Shown here piece by piece: positions 16,583-24,051 of a stretch of DNA of 64,000 nt; the stretch's first letter is position 1, and the number at the start of each line of letters is the position of its first letter. The stretch covers positions 929,001-993,000 of the forward strand of contig NZ_CP029151.1 of NCBI RefSeq assembly GCF_003095655.1, written 5' to 3'. This DNA is from Dokdonia sp. Dokd-P16 (lineage in GTDB: Bacteria; Bacteroidota; Bacteroidia; Flavobacteriales; Flavobacteriaceae). The notes beneath the pieces were generated by a model. The model had not been told where the DNA came from and did no database searches. It saw only the letters and a list, made by a program, of their open reading frames with translations. Position numbers and translations under genes: made by a program.

Positions 16583-17473
16583 CTATCCGTTTTTGAGATT
16601 TACAACCTCTTGTTTTGTTAAGTGTCTCCAGTGACCTCTAGGTAAATCTTTCTTTGTAAGTCCCGCTATTGTAACACAATCTACACGTACCACCTCGTAG
16701 TTAAGGTGTTCAAAAATAGTACGTATCACACTGTTACCAGTATTTCTAATACGAAGACCTACTTCCTTTTTAGGCGCTCCATCTACATAGCTTATCTCAT
16801 CTACGGTAATTGTTTTGCCATCGATCTTAAGACCCTCATTGATTCGCTCAATATCTGCACCTTTCAAGTTGTTAGAAAGCTCTACGTGGTATAACTTATC
16901 TACTCCTTTTTTAGAATTTGTAAATTTCTGTACAAGCTCATCATCATTAGTAAAAAGTAATAATCCCATCGCATTACGGCCTAATCTTCCTATAGGTTGA
17001 ATACGAGATTTAGTAGAACCTGCTACGAGATCCATTACGGTATTTCCTTTATCATTACTTGTTGTAGTTGCAAAGCCTTTAGGCTTGTTAAGCAATACAT
17101 ATGCTTTTGCCTCAGGATTGATACGACGTCCATCAAAACGAACATCATCCTCTAGTTTTACTTGGTAACCCATCTCATTAACCACCTTACCATTTACGGT
17201 AACCTGACCTATAGAGATATACATATCTGCCTCACGACGAGAACATATCCCTGAGTTTGCTATATACTTATTAAGGCGCATCGTTCCATCATCCTTCTTT
17301 CTAGGCGCTTGTTTTTTTGGTGCATCAAAGGCTTTATCCTTAGGTTTTCCTACTGGTTTATTCGCTTGTTTACGCACGGGTTGTGTCCCTCTAGAACCAC
17401 TCTTTTGCTTTCCGCCAGCGCCACTACGCCCAGATGGTTTTCCTTTTCCTCTATTATCTGCTCCTCTGCTCAT
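16583..17473 (-). CDS. RsuA/RluB-family pseudouridine synthase homologue lacking the catalytic Asp
   Basis: 296 residues. The first 60 are a Lys/Arg/Gly-rich disordered tail. An S4 RNA-binding domain follows (M-R-L-N-K-Y-I-A-N-S-G-I-C-S-R-R, about 62-77), then the synthase domain. In this family the catalytic aspartate lies in G-R-L-D; here the sequence reads P-I-G-R-L-G-R-N-A-M-G, with a GGC codon, so glycine replaces it. The rest of the fold motifs (L-L-L-F-T-N-D, L-Y-H-V-E-L, R-V-D-C-V-T-I-A-G-L) are intact, so the gene is under constraint and not decayed. It may bind rRNA without modifying it, or a nearby residue may substitute. Confidence 0.85.
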   Translation of the reverse strand: MSRGADNRGKGKPSGRSGAGGKQKSGSRGTQPVRKQANKPVGKPKDKAFDAPKKQAPRKKDDGTMRLNKYIANSGICSRREADMYISIGQVTVNGKVVNEMGYQVKLEDDVRFDGRRINPEAKAYVLLNKPKGFATTTSNDKGNTVMDLVAGSTKSRIQPIGRLGRNAMGLLLFTNDDELVQKFTNSKKGVDKLYHVELSNNLKGADIERINEGLKIDGKTITVDEISYVDGAPKKEVGLRIRNTGNSVIRTIFEHLNYEVVRVDCVTIAGLTKKDLPRGHWRHLTKQEVVNLKNG

Positions 17474-17795
17474 TACATTATTGTTTAAGCTGCAAAGGTA
17501 AGATTTACTCCGTACTCTTTTACTACCTAGTGAGCATAATAATAAGTTACCCGCTTTCGCGAAAATTTGATCTCATTACAAAGAAGCTTTTATCAACTAA
17601 AACAAGCCTCACCTCCTACTCTCATTGAATTCAAAACCAAACAAACACCTGGATCAACACTGACAAATAAAACACTAAAGCTGCTTATTAAAGACCCTCG
17701 CTACGAGCTTAGACACGCTCCATTTTCAAAAAGTAGCCTACTGGCACAGAACTTGATTCCCACAACCTGTTCAACATTTTAAAACTTTATACATT
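17474..17795. other. 322-bp intergenic region between divergent genes
   Basis: It separates the RsuA-like gene (minus) from exbD (plus). It contains one partial palindromic repeat at 17552-17564. An open frame at 17567-17782 has no recognisable domain and is not called. No perfect TAnnTTTG box was found immediately before exbD. Confidence 0.6.
17552..17564. repeat. Partial palindromic repeat copy 8, intergenic
   Basis: CGCTTTCGCGAAA followed by ATTTG. The right arm is lost. Confidence 0.75.
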
Positions 17796-18419
17796 ATGAG
17801 AAGACGCACTACTCCCGAAGTAAATGCAGGATCCATGGCAGACATTGCCTTCCTCTTGCTTATTTTTTTCTTGGTTACCACAACTATAGAAAAAGATAAA
17901 GGCATCGCACGGCAACTCCCGCCAGCGATTCAAGACAAACCTCAAGTTCTTATTAAGAACAAGAATCTTTTTGAAATCATTGTCAACGCAGATAATATGC
18001 TGCTGGTAGAAAATGAACGTGTACCGCTTGAAGATTTAAGACAATTAACCATTGACTTTCTTGATAATGGCGGTATCCCGTTAGGTCAAGATGAATATTG
18101 TGATTATTGTAAAGGCAGCAGAGATCTACTCTCTTCAGATAATCCTCAGAAAGCTGTAATTTCTATTTCGCCAGATAGACTTACAAACTACGATACGTAT
18201 ATCAAGGTACAGAATGAGATTTCAAGTGCTTATGAGTTTTTGAGAAATAGAGAAGCACAACGATTATTTGCGATTGACTTTACAGCTACAGATAAGGCTA
18301 TAAAGAATGGCACCTACAAAGGAGATGTGTTAAAAAGAACAGCTCAATTAAAACAAGTGCGAACTATGTTCCCAATGCTTATCTCAGAAGCAGAGACTTC
18401 AAAAGAACTGAGAATTTAA
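17796..18419 (+). CDS. ExbD/TolR-family biopolymer transport protein
   Basis: 207 residues. The N-terminus, P-E-V-N-A-G-S-M-A-D-I-A-F-L-L-L-I-F-F, contains the single transmembrane helix with the proton-conducting Asp of ExbD/TolR. The periplasmic part is longer than in E. coli ExbD (about 140 residues) and includes a C-D-Y-C pair near residue 105 that could form a disulfide or bind metal. No exbB or tonB lies next to it, so it is an orphan copy that must pair with proteins encoded elsewhere. It energises outer-membrane transport, gliding or Tol functions. Transcription probably ends at the hairpin directly downstream. Confidence 0.87.
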   Translation: MRRRTTPEVNAGSMADIAFLLLIFFLVTTTIEKDKGIARQLPPAIQDKPQVLIKNKNLFEIIVNADNMLLVENERVPLEDLRQLTIDFLDNGGIPLGQDEYCDYCKGSRDLLSSDNPQKAVISISPDRLTNYDTYIKVQNEISSAYEFLRNREAQRLFAIDFTATDKAIKNGTYKGDVLKRTAQLKQVRTMFPMLISEAETSKELRI

Positions 18420-18440
18420 AATACATTATCAAGTAATACA

Positions 18441-18479
18441 AAAACGGCAGAAATCTTCAAGTAGATTCCTGCCGTTTTT
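18441..18479. terminator. Bidirectional rho-independent terminator
   Basis: Stem AAAACGGCAG/CTGCCGTTTT, extended by AATCT/AGATT across one mismatch, with loop TCAAGT. It lies between the convergent exbD and nitrilase genes, with A and T tracts serving both directions. Confidence 0.92.
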
Positions 18480-18481
18480 AA

Positions 18482-19441
18482 TTAATCATTAAAGGTTACC
18501 GTGCTCTGACGTTCTCTGTTAACTGTTAGCTTAGTCACATCTGGACGAGAATAATGCCCAGAAGGATCAAAATTCTGACGTTCCTCATACACTCTATTAA
18601 AATCTAAGGTGTGATATATATTACCTTCTGTTTCTATATCTGGAGGTAAGATGAATTCGCCATCCGGTCCTGCAATGCAAGAACCACCATTTGATGAACG
18701 CTCTGGGGCGCGCTTTAAAATTTCTTTAAGGTGAGGAGTATCTTCTGGAAAATCAGTAGCAATTGCCATTCTGCTAGACACAGAGATTACATAACTACGA
18801 GATTCTCTTGCGATAAAGCGTGTGATATCTTTCGTATTGTAATCACTCCCTGGCCATACGGCAATATGTAAATTTTCACCTTGCGCATACATAGCAGCTC
18901 GTGGTAATGGCATCCAGTTCTCCCAGCAGTTAAGACCGCCCACTGTAAATTGTTTAAGAGGATGCACTTTTAGACCGTGACCATCTCCTGGCGCCCAAGT
19001 TAATCGCTCATCATAGGTAGGTTGTAATTTGCGGTGAACAGATTGTATTTCTCCATTTTGATTGATATACACTAAGGAGCAATATAAACTTGCTCCTCCT
19101 CGATCCATTGGTTTTTCAATGATTCCAAGATATATTGCAATATTGTAATATTTCGATAATGCACATATTTCATCTAGATCACCACGCTCTACATCTACAG
19201 CATTTCTCGCGTAGTGCGCATGTAATTCCTTCACCACTTTTGTATCCCATGCCGCACCATCTGTGAGCGATAACCAATATGGATACCCAGGCAACAACCC
19301 TTCTCCAAAAACAATGAGTTCTGCCTCATTTTCGGCAGCTTCTTGAATGGCGATTTTTATTTTTTTAATCGTCTCTTCCCTATTTCCCCAGACTGGAGCG
19401 ATTTGAGCAAGAGCAACTTTTAAATGATTAGACTGTGACAT
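18482..19441 (-). CDS. Nitrilase-type carbon-nitrogen hydrolase
   Basis: 319 residues with the catalytic triad of the nitrilase branch: Glu in F-G-E-G-L-L-P-G-Y-P (about 47), Lys in H-R-K-L-Q-P-T (about 134) and Cys in G-L-N-C-W-E-N-W (about 168). C-W-E-N, rather than C-Y-D-x, favours true nitrilases that convert organic nitriles to carboxylic acids and ammonia. Length and the C-terminal region, with P-E-R-S-S-N-G-G-S-C, agree with that. No nitrile-related neighbours are visible. Cytoplasmic, monocistronic. Confidence 0.9.
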   Translation of the reverse strand: MSQSNHLKVALAQIAPVWGNREETIKKIKIAIQEAAENEAELIVFGEGLLPGYPYWLSLTDGAAWDTKVVKELHAHYARNAVDVERGDLDEICALSKYYNIAIYLGIIEKPMDRGGASLYCSLVYINQNGEIQSVHRKLQPTYDERLTWAPGDGHGLKVHPLKQFTVGGLNCWENWMPLPRAAMYAQGENLHIAVWPGSDYNTKDITRFIARESRSYVISVSSRMAIATDFPEDTPHLKEILKRAPERSSNGGSCIAGPDGEFILPPDIETEGNIYHTLDFNRVYEERQNFDPSGHYSRPDVTKLTVNRERQSTVTFND

Positions 19442-19502
19442 AGGTATAGTTTATAAAAGTGATAATGTTAAAAGTACTAAATAGTAGTCGGCTTCATAGG
19501 GT

Positions 19503-19522
19503 TACGCTTTCGCGAAAGCGTA
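19503..19522. repeat. Palindromic repeat copy 9, intergenic
   Basis: Perfect 20-base copy between the divergent nitrilase and radical SAM genes, about 60 bp upstream of the nitrilase start. Confidence 0.97.
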
Positions 19523-19585
19523 CTTATTTCTTTCAATACCATTCACAAAATTTGTGTTACAATCCACATATTAGGAATTATTCCA

Positions 19586-19593
19586 TAATTTTG
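19586..19593 (+). promoter_or_regulatory. Candidate -7 box for the radical SAM gene
   Basis: TAATTTTG matches TAnnTTTG and lies 17 bp before the ATG. No TTG was found at the expected -33 distance. Confidence 0.45.
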
Positions 19594-19610
19594 TTTTAAA
19601 TCCTATTGCT

Positions 19611-20897
19611 ATGAATTTTGAACGTATTAAAGAAAAGCTCAACATCCTCGCAGATGCTGCAAAATATGATGTCTCTTGCTCTTCTAGCGGAAGTAAGCGT
19701 GCAAATAAAAATAAAGGATTAGGAGATTCTAGTGGGATGGGAATCTGCCACACCTATACAGAAGATGGACGATGTGTATCATTATTGAAAATCTTACTTA
19801 CTAATCATTGCATTTTTGACTGTGCCTATTGCGTGACTCGTAAAAGTAATGATGTAAAACGAGCCGCTTTTAAAGTACAAGAGGTGGTGGATCTTACGAT
19901 CAATTTCTACCGTAGAAATTATATTGAGGGCCTATTTTTAAGTAGTGGTATTTTTAAAAATGCCGACTATACCATGGAGCGCCTTGTTCTTGTTGCCAAG
20001 AAACTACGCCTTGAAGAAAATTTTAATGGGTATATCCATCTCAAATCTATTCCTGGAGCGAGCGACGAATTAATGAGAGAAGCAGGACTTTATGCCGACA
20101 GACTTTCTGTGAATATTGAAATACCCACGGAGCAAGGTCTTAAACTACTTGCTCCAGATAAAAAACGCGAAGACTTTATCAAACCTATGCGCAAAGTAAA
20201 GAATGAGATCATTCAATACAAAAGCGAGAAGAAGCTTATAAAAAGCACTCCTATATATGCACCTGCTGGGCAAAGTACACAAATGATCATAGGCGCCACG
20301 GGTGAGACAGATGCTCAGATTATGTACACAAGTGCATACTTTTATAAAGAATTCCAAATGAAAAGGGTGTACTACTCTGGATACATCCCTATAAGTCATG
20401 ACGAGCGATTGCCTTCTATAGGTACAGATGTGCCTATGTTACGAGAAAATAGGTTGTATCAAACAGACTGGTTATTGCGTTTTTATGGATTTAGCATACA
20501 AGAGTTGCTCAACAAAGAGCATCCTAATCTTGAAACAGATATCGACCCAAAATTAAGTTGGGCACTACGCAACTTACAGCACTTCCCTGTAGATGTAAAT
20601 CATGCAGACCGCAGATTACTTGCTCGTATTCCTGGTGTAGGAATGCGCTCTGTAGATAAAATTATCAATGCACGTAGATATAGAAAACTAAGCTGGGAGC
20701 ATCTCAAAGCCATAGGCATCTCAATGAATCGTGCTCAGTATTTTCTCGTTTGCGCTTCTTCACAATTTGAAACAAAAGACCGCACCGCTGCACAACTTAA
20801 AAGCTTAATCATGGGAACCTCTTCTAGTAAATGGCGAGGTGCTTACAACAGCCAGCTTAACCTTTTTGAATCTAACGCAAATGTAACTGTGTCGTAA
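19611..20897 (+). CDS. Putative DNA modification/repair radical SAM protein
   Basis: 428 residues. A radical SAM cluster motif C-I-F-D-C-A-Y-C (C-x3-C-x2-C) lies near residue 68, preceded by an N-terminal S-G-M-G-I-C-H-T-Y-T-E-D-G-R-C segment. The C-terminus carries helix-hairpin-helix DNA-binding motifs (I-P-G-V-G-M-R-S-V-D-K-I and a second, weaker one). This is the family linked by TIGR03916 to uracil-DNA-glycosylase-like partners; its chemistry is not established. The next gene, 2 bp downstream, encodes its usual TIGR03915/DUF4130 partner, so the two form a conserved two-gene unit. Likely to act on damaged or modified DNA. Confidence 0.9.
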   Translation: MNFERIKEKLNILADAAKYDVSCSSSGSKRANKNKGLGDSSGMGICHTYTEDGRCVSLLKILLTNHCIFDCAYCVTRKSNDVKRAAFKVQEVVDLTINFYRRNYIEGLFLSSGIFKNADYTMERLVLVAKKLRLEENFNGYIHLKSIPGASDELMREAGLYADRLSVNIEIPTEQGLKLLAPDKKREDFIKPMRKVKNEIIQYKSEKKLIKSTPIYAPAGQSTQMIIGATGETDAQIMYTSAYFYKEFQMKRVYYSGYIPISHDERLPSIGTDVPMLRENRLYQTDWLLRFYGFSIQELLNKEHPNLETDIDPKLSWALRNLQHFPVDVNHADRRLLARIPGVGMRSVDKIINARRYRKLSWEHLKAIGISMNRAQYFLVCASSQFETKDRTAAQLKSLIMGTSSSKWRGAYNSQLNLFESNANVTVS

Positions 20898-20898
20898 G

Positions 20899-21669
20899 AT
20901 GGGAATGATAGATCAATACATCTATGATGGAACTTTCGAAGGTTTTCTCACTTCAGTATTTGAGGTTTATGACCGTAAACCTACACGAGTAAAAATTGTA
21001 AGCGAGCGACTAGTCACCGTAAATTTCTTTGATGAGGAGCATACAATATATACAGATCAAGCCAAATCTGATCGTGTATGGAAAGGTATTGAAGATAAAA
21101 TAGGAAAGAAAGCTGGTAATCTCATCTACAAAGCATTTTTAAGTGAGCAATCAGATAGAGAGCAAGTCCTCTTACGAATAATCAAAAAAGGATTTAAAGG
21201 TGAAAATGTCACTGATAATTTTGCAGATATCGATGTGTTGAGACTCACCAATTTGGTTAAAATTGTAGGGCGTGAAAAACATAGAATGGATGCCTTTATC
21301 AGGTTTAGACTTACTAAGGACAATGTATATTTTGCAGAGGTCGAACCAGATTTTGACACCTTACCTCTTAATGCCATTCACTTTAAAAATAGATATTCAG
21401 ATCAAAAATGGCTCATCTATGATCGTTGCAGGAATTATGGGATTTTCTATGACCTAAAGACTGTCAACTATGTACAGCTTGAAATCTCAAATGATATTAA
21501 TAGTAGCCTAGCTGCGCCATTTTACTTCACGCATGATGAAATGCATTATCAAGACTTATGGAAAAACTATTTTAAAAGTACCAATATACCTTCCCGTAAA
21601 AATATGAGACTACACTTACAGCATGTACCCAAGAGATACTGGAAGTATTTAAGTGAGAAACAGCCGTAA
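20899..21669 (+). CDS. TIGR03915/DUF4130 family DNA-metabolism protein
   Basis: 256 residues. The N-terminus Y-I-Y-D-G-T-F-E-G-F-L-T and the central H-R-M-D-A-F-I-R-F-R-L-T-K-D, followed by P-D-F-D, are hallmarks of DUF4130. The C-terminal K-N-Y-F-K-S-T-N-I-P-S-R-K-N and V-P-K-R-Y-W-K-Y-L are also conserved. In other bacteria the domain can be fused to a uracil-DNA glycosylase; here only DUF4130 is present. The function is undetermined but tied to the radical SAM gene upstream by a 1-bp gap. The gene converges with tadA, with a palindromic repeat between them. Confidence 0.88.
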   Translation: MGMIDQYIYDGTFEGFLTSVFEVYDRKPTRVKIVSERLVTVNFFDEEHTIYTDQAKSDRVWKGIEDKIGKKAGNLIYKAFLSEQSDREQVLLRIIKKGFKGENVTDNFADIDVLRLTNLVKIVGREKHRMDAFIRFRLTKDNVYFAEVEPDFDTLPLNAIHFKNRYSDQKWLIYDRCRNYGIFYDLKTVNYVQLEISNDINSSLAAPFYFTHDEMHYQDLWKNYFKSTNIPSRKNMRLHLQHVPKRYWKYLSEKQP

Positions 21670-21679
21670 ATTGGGTCAT

Positions 21680-21699
21680 TATGCTTTCGCGAAAGCGTA
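21680..21699. repeat. Palindromic repeat copy 10, intergenic
   Basis: Nineteen of 20 bases (TATGC in the left arm). It lies 10 bp after the DUF4130 stop, between convergent genes. Confidence 0.95.
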
Positions 21700-21729
21700 A
21701 CTAAGACTTATAAAAAAATAAAAGTGTTC

Positions 21730-22179
21730 CTAATTAAGATTGCGCTTATCTACAAAAAAGCGCTTCATGATACTTTCACACTCTTGTGCGAGCACTCCGC
21801 TTTCTACCTTTGTCTTAGGATGCAAGGTGGTACCCATCACATCATAACCACGCCTCAAATCTTTTGCACCATAAACGATTCTACCTATTTGACTCCAATA
21901 GAGAGCACCAGCACACATCTGACAAGGTTCTAAAGTAACATACAACGTACATTGCTGAAGGTATTTACCACCTATAAAACTAGAAGCACTTGTAATCGCC
22001 TGCATCTCTGCATGTGCGGTTACATCTGTTAAACGCTCTGTAAGATTGTGTGCTCTGGCAATAATCATATTATCAATTACGACTACGGCACCAACAGGAA
22101 TTTCACCTTGATCAAAAGCAGCTTGCGCTTCTTGCAAAGCCTTCTTCATAAAGTAAGCATCATCATAAGGTTCTAGCAT
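21730..22179 (-). CDS. tadA: tRNA-specific adenosine deaminase
   Basis: 149 residues of the cytidine/deoxycytidylate deaminase fold. Zinc site: H-A-E-M-Q-A-I (catalytic Glu) and P-C-Q-M-C-A-G-A-L (two Cys ligands). The N-terminal A-F-D-Q-G-E-I-P-V-G-A-V-V and the length match TadA, which converts A34 to inosine in the wobble position of tRNA-Arg(ACG). The gene is divergent from dxs with 38-53 bp between starts. Confidence 0.95.
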   Translation of the reverse strand: MLEPYDDAYFMKKALQEAQAAFDQGEIPVGAVVVIDNMIIARAHNLTERLTDVTAHAEMQAITSASSFIGGKYLQQCTLYVTLEPCQMCAGALYWSQIGRIVYGAKDLRRGYDVMGTTLHPKTKVESGVLAQECESIMKRFFVDKRNLN

Positions 22180-22220
22180 GTATCCTGTTTTTAATGATAT
22201 AAAAATACATATTCAAGATG

Positions 22221-22228
22221 TACCTTTG
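22221..22228 (+). promoter_or_regulatory. -7 box giving a probably leaderless dxs transcript
   Basis: TACCTTTG matches TAnnTTTG and ends 4 bp before the ATG at 22233. Transcription from this box would start at or just after that codon, so either the mRNA is leaderless or the true start differs. Confidence 0.5.
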
Positions 22229-22232
22229 TAAC

Positions 22233-23996
22233 ATGCCAGAGAGTATTCTTGATACTATAAAATCACCAAGCGATTTGCGCCTATTGACGCAAGAGCAACT
22301 ATCCCAACTTGCGGTAGAGCTTCGTCGTTTTATTATTGATATTATTGCAACTAAGGAAGGACATCTAGGCGCTAGTTTAGGAGTTGTTGAAATTACAATT
22401 GCCCTACACTATATATTTAACACCCCAGAAGATAATCTTATCTGGGACGTGGGTCACCAGGCTTATGGACATAAAATATTAACGGGACGTAGAGATATTT
22501 TCCATACTAACAGGCAAAAGGGTGGTATAAGTGGTTTTCCTAATCGTATGGAGAGTGTATATGACACCTTTGGAACTGGCCACAGCAGCACCTCTATATC
22601 TGCAGCTTTAGGCATGGCGATGGCTGCAACATTAAAAGGTCAAAAAGATAGACATCACATCGCCGTAATAGGTGATGCCTCCATAGCCAGCGGGATGGCT
22701 TTTGAAGGATTAAATCACGCGGGAGTAACTAACGCAAATTTACTTGTTATCCTTAACGACAATGCTATAGGTATTGACCCTAGCGTAGGAGCTCTAAAAA
22801 AATATCTAACTAACGTAAAAAAAGGCACTGCTAGGGAAGACAACATCTTTGAAGCGCTTAATTTTAAATATTTTGGCCCAGTAGACGGTCACGATTTACC
22901 TAAACTACTAGGGACCTTAGAAGCTCTCAAAAAAGTAGAAGGTCCAAAATTCTTACATGTAATTACCACAAAAGGAAAGGGACTAGCCCTCGCCGAACAA
23001 GAACAGATCACCTATCATGCCCCTGGTAAATTTGATGCAATTACTGGCATTAGAATTACAAAAGCAGTTGTTCCAGAGCCTCCAAAATATCAAGATGTTT
23101 TTGGGCATACCATTGTGGAGCTCGCAACACTTAACAAAAAAATTATAGGTATTACACCTGCCATGCCTACAGGCAGCTCTCTTAAATATATGATTGCCGC
23201 TTTTCCAGATCGTGCCTTTGACGTAGGCATCGCAGAGCAGCATGCTGTAACGCTTTCAGCAGGAATGGCAACAGAGGGAATGGTAGTTTTTTGTAACATC
23301 TATTCCACCTTTTTACAGCGAGCATATGATCAAGTAATTCATGATGTGGCGCTACAAAATTTACCCGTTATTTTTTGTTTAGATCGCGCTGGTCTTGTGG
23401 GTCAAGATGGAGGCACACACCAAGGCGTTTATGACCTGGCGTACCTTAATTGCATCCCTAACCTTATTATTTACGCACCTAGTGATGAGATTGCATTACG
23501 TAATATACTATATACTGCACAACTTGGATTAAAACATCCTATTGCCATAAGGTACCCACGAGGTCGAGGTATTCATATAGACTGGCAGCTTCCTTTTGAA
23601 AAAACACACATAGGCAAAGGACGTTGTATTCAGGGAGGTAAGGATGTTGCCATTATAAGTATAGGAAGCATTTTAAAGAATGTTATAGCAGCAGTAGAGA
23701 AGTCAGAACAAGCATTTGGGGTTTACGACATCGGTTTTTTAAAACCTATAGACACCGACCTATTAGACGAGGTTTTTAAAACCTATAAACATATAATTAC
23801 TGTGGAAGATGGCTCAAGAATAGGTGGACTGGGAAGTGTTGTGGGTGATTACGCTTTCGCGAAAGCGTATAAAGGCAAACTCATCATACTAGGAGTACCA
23901 GACACGTTTATAGAACATGCCACGGTTGATGAGCAATATGAAGAAGCTGGAATATCTGTAAACGAAATTACAAGACTTCTTAAAAATCTTACATAA
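22233..23996 (+). CDS. dxs: 1-deoxy-D-xylulose-5-phosphate synthase
   Basis: 587 residues from the ATG at 22233. An in-frame ATG at 22218 adds M-Y-L-C-N, but it would lie upstream of the putative promoter box. The thiamine-diphosphate enzyme condenses pyruvate and glyceraldehyde-3-phosphate in the first step of the MEP isoprenoid pathway. Visible motifs: H-Q-A-Y-G-H-K (about 75), G-T-G-H-S-S-T-S, the ThDP/metal site G-D-A-S-I-A-S-G-M-A with N-D-N-A, the transketolase pyrimidine domain D-V-G-I-A-E-Q-H-A-V-T, and D-R-A-G-L-V-G-Q-D-G-x-T-H. The C-terminal domain contains the repeat-encoded Y-A-F-A-K-A-Y. Confidence 0.95.
   Translation: MPESILDTIKSPSDLRLLTQEQLSQLAVELRRFIIDIIATKEGHLGASLGVVEITIALHYIFNTPEDNLIWDVGHQAYGHKILTGRRDIFHTNRQKGGISGFPNRMESVYDTFGTGHSSTSISAALGMAMAATLKGQKDRHHIAVIGDASIASGMAFEGLNHAGVTNANLLVILNDNAIGIDPSVGALKKYLTNVKKGTAREDNIFEALNFKYFGPVDGHDLPKLLGTLEALKKVEGPKFLHVITTKGKGLALAEQEQITYHAPGKFDAITGIRITKAVVPEPPKYQDVFGHTIVELATLNKKIIGITPAMPTGSSLKYMIAAFPDRAFDVGIAEQHAVTLSAGMATEGMVVFCNIYSTFLQRAYDQVIHDVALQNLPVIFCLDRAGLVGQDGGTHQGVYDLAYLNCIPNLIIYAPSDEIALRNILYTAQLGLKHPIAIRYPRGRGIHIDWQLPFEKTHIGKGRCIQGGKDVAIISIGSILKNVIAAVEKSEQAFGVYDIGFLKPIDTDLLDEVFKTYKHIITVEDGSRIGGLGSVVGDYAFAKAYKGKLIILGVPDTFIEHATVDEQYEEAGISVNEITRLLKNLT
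23850..23869. repeat. Palindromic repeat copy 11, inside dxs
   Basis: Perfect 20-base copy read as Y-A-F-A-K-A-Y in the C-terminal domain, between helix G-L-G-S-V-V and strand L-I-I-L-G-V. Confidence 0.97.
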
Positions 23997-23998
23997 AA

Positions 23999-24028
23999 AA
24001 ATCGGCAGACTTATGAGTCTGCCGATTT
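23999..24028. terminator. Bidirectional rho-independent terminator
   Basis: Stem of 13 bp (AAATCGGCAGACT-type arms with loop TATG) directly after dxs. An A-run on the left gives the T-tract for the convergent M36 protease transcript. Confidence 0.92.
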
Positions 24029-24051
24029 GTTATTTGATTCAATATCTAATA

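Noticed and set aside
17567-17782. 71-aa open frame between the RsuA-like gene and exbD
   Set aside because: No domain, no promoter box, no signal peptide, and it begins within the partial palindrome region. Not called as a gene.
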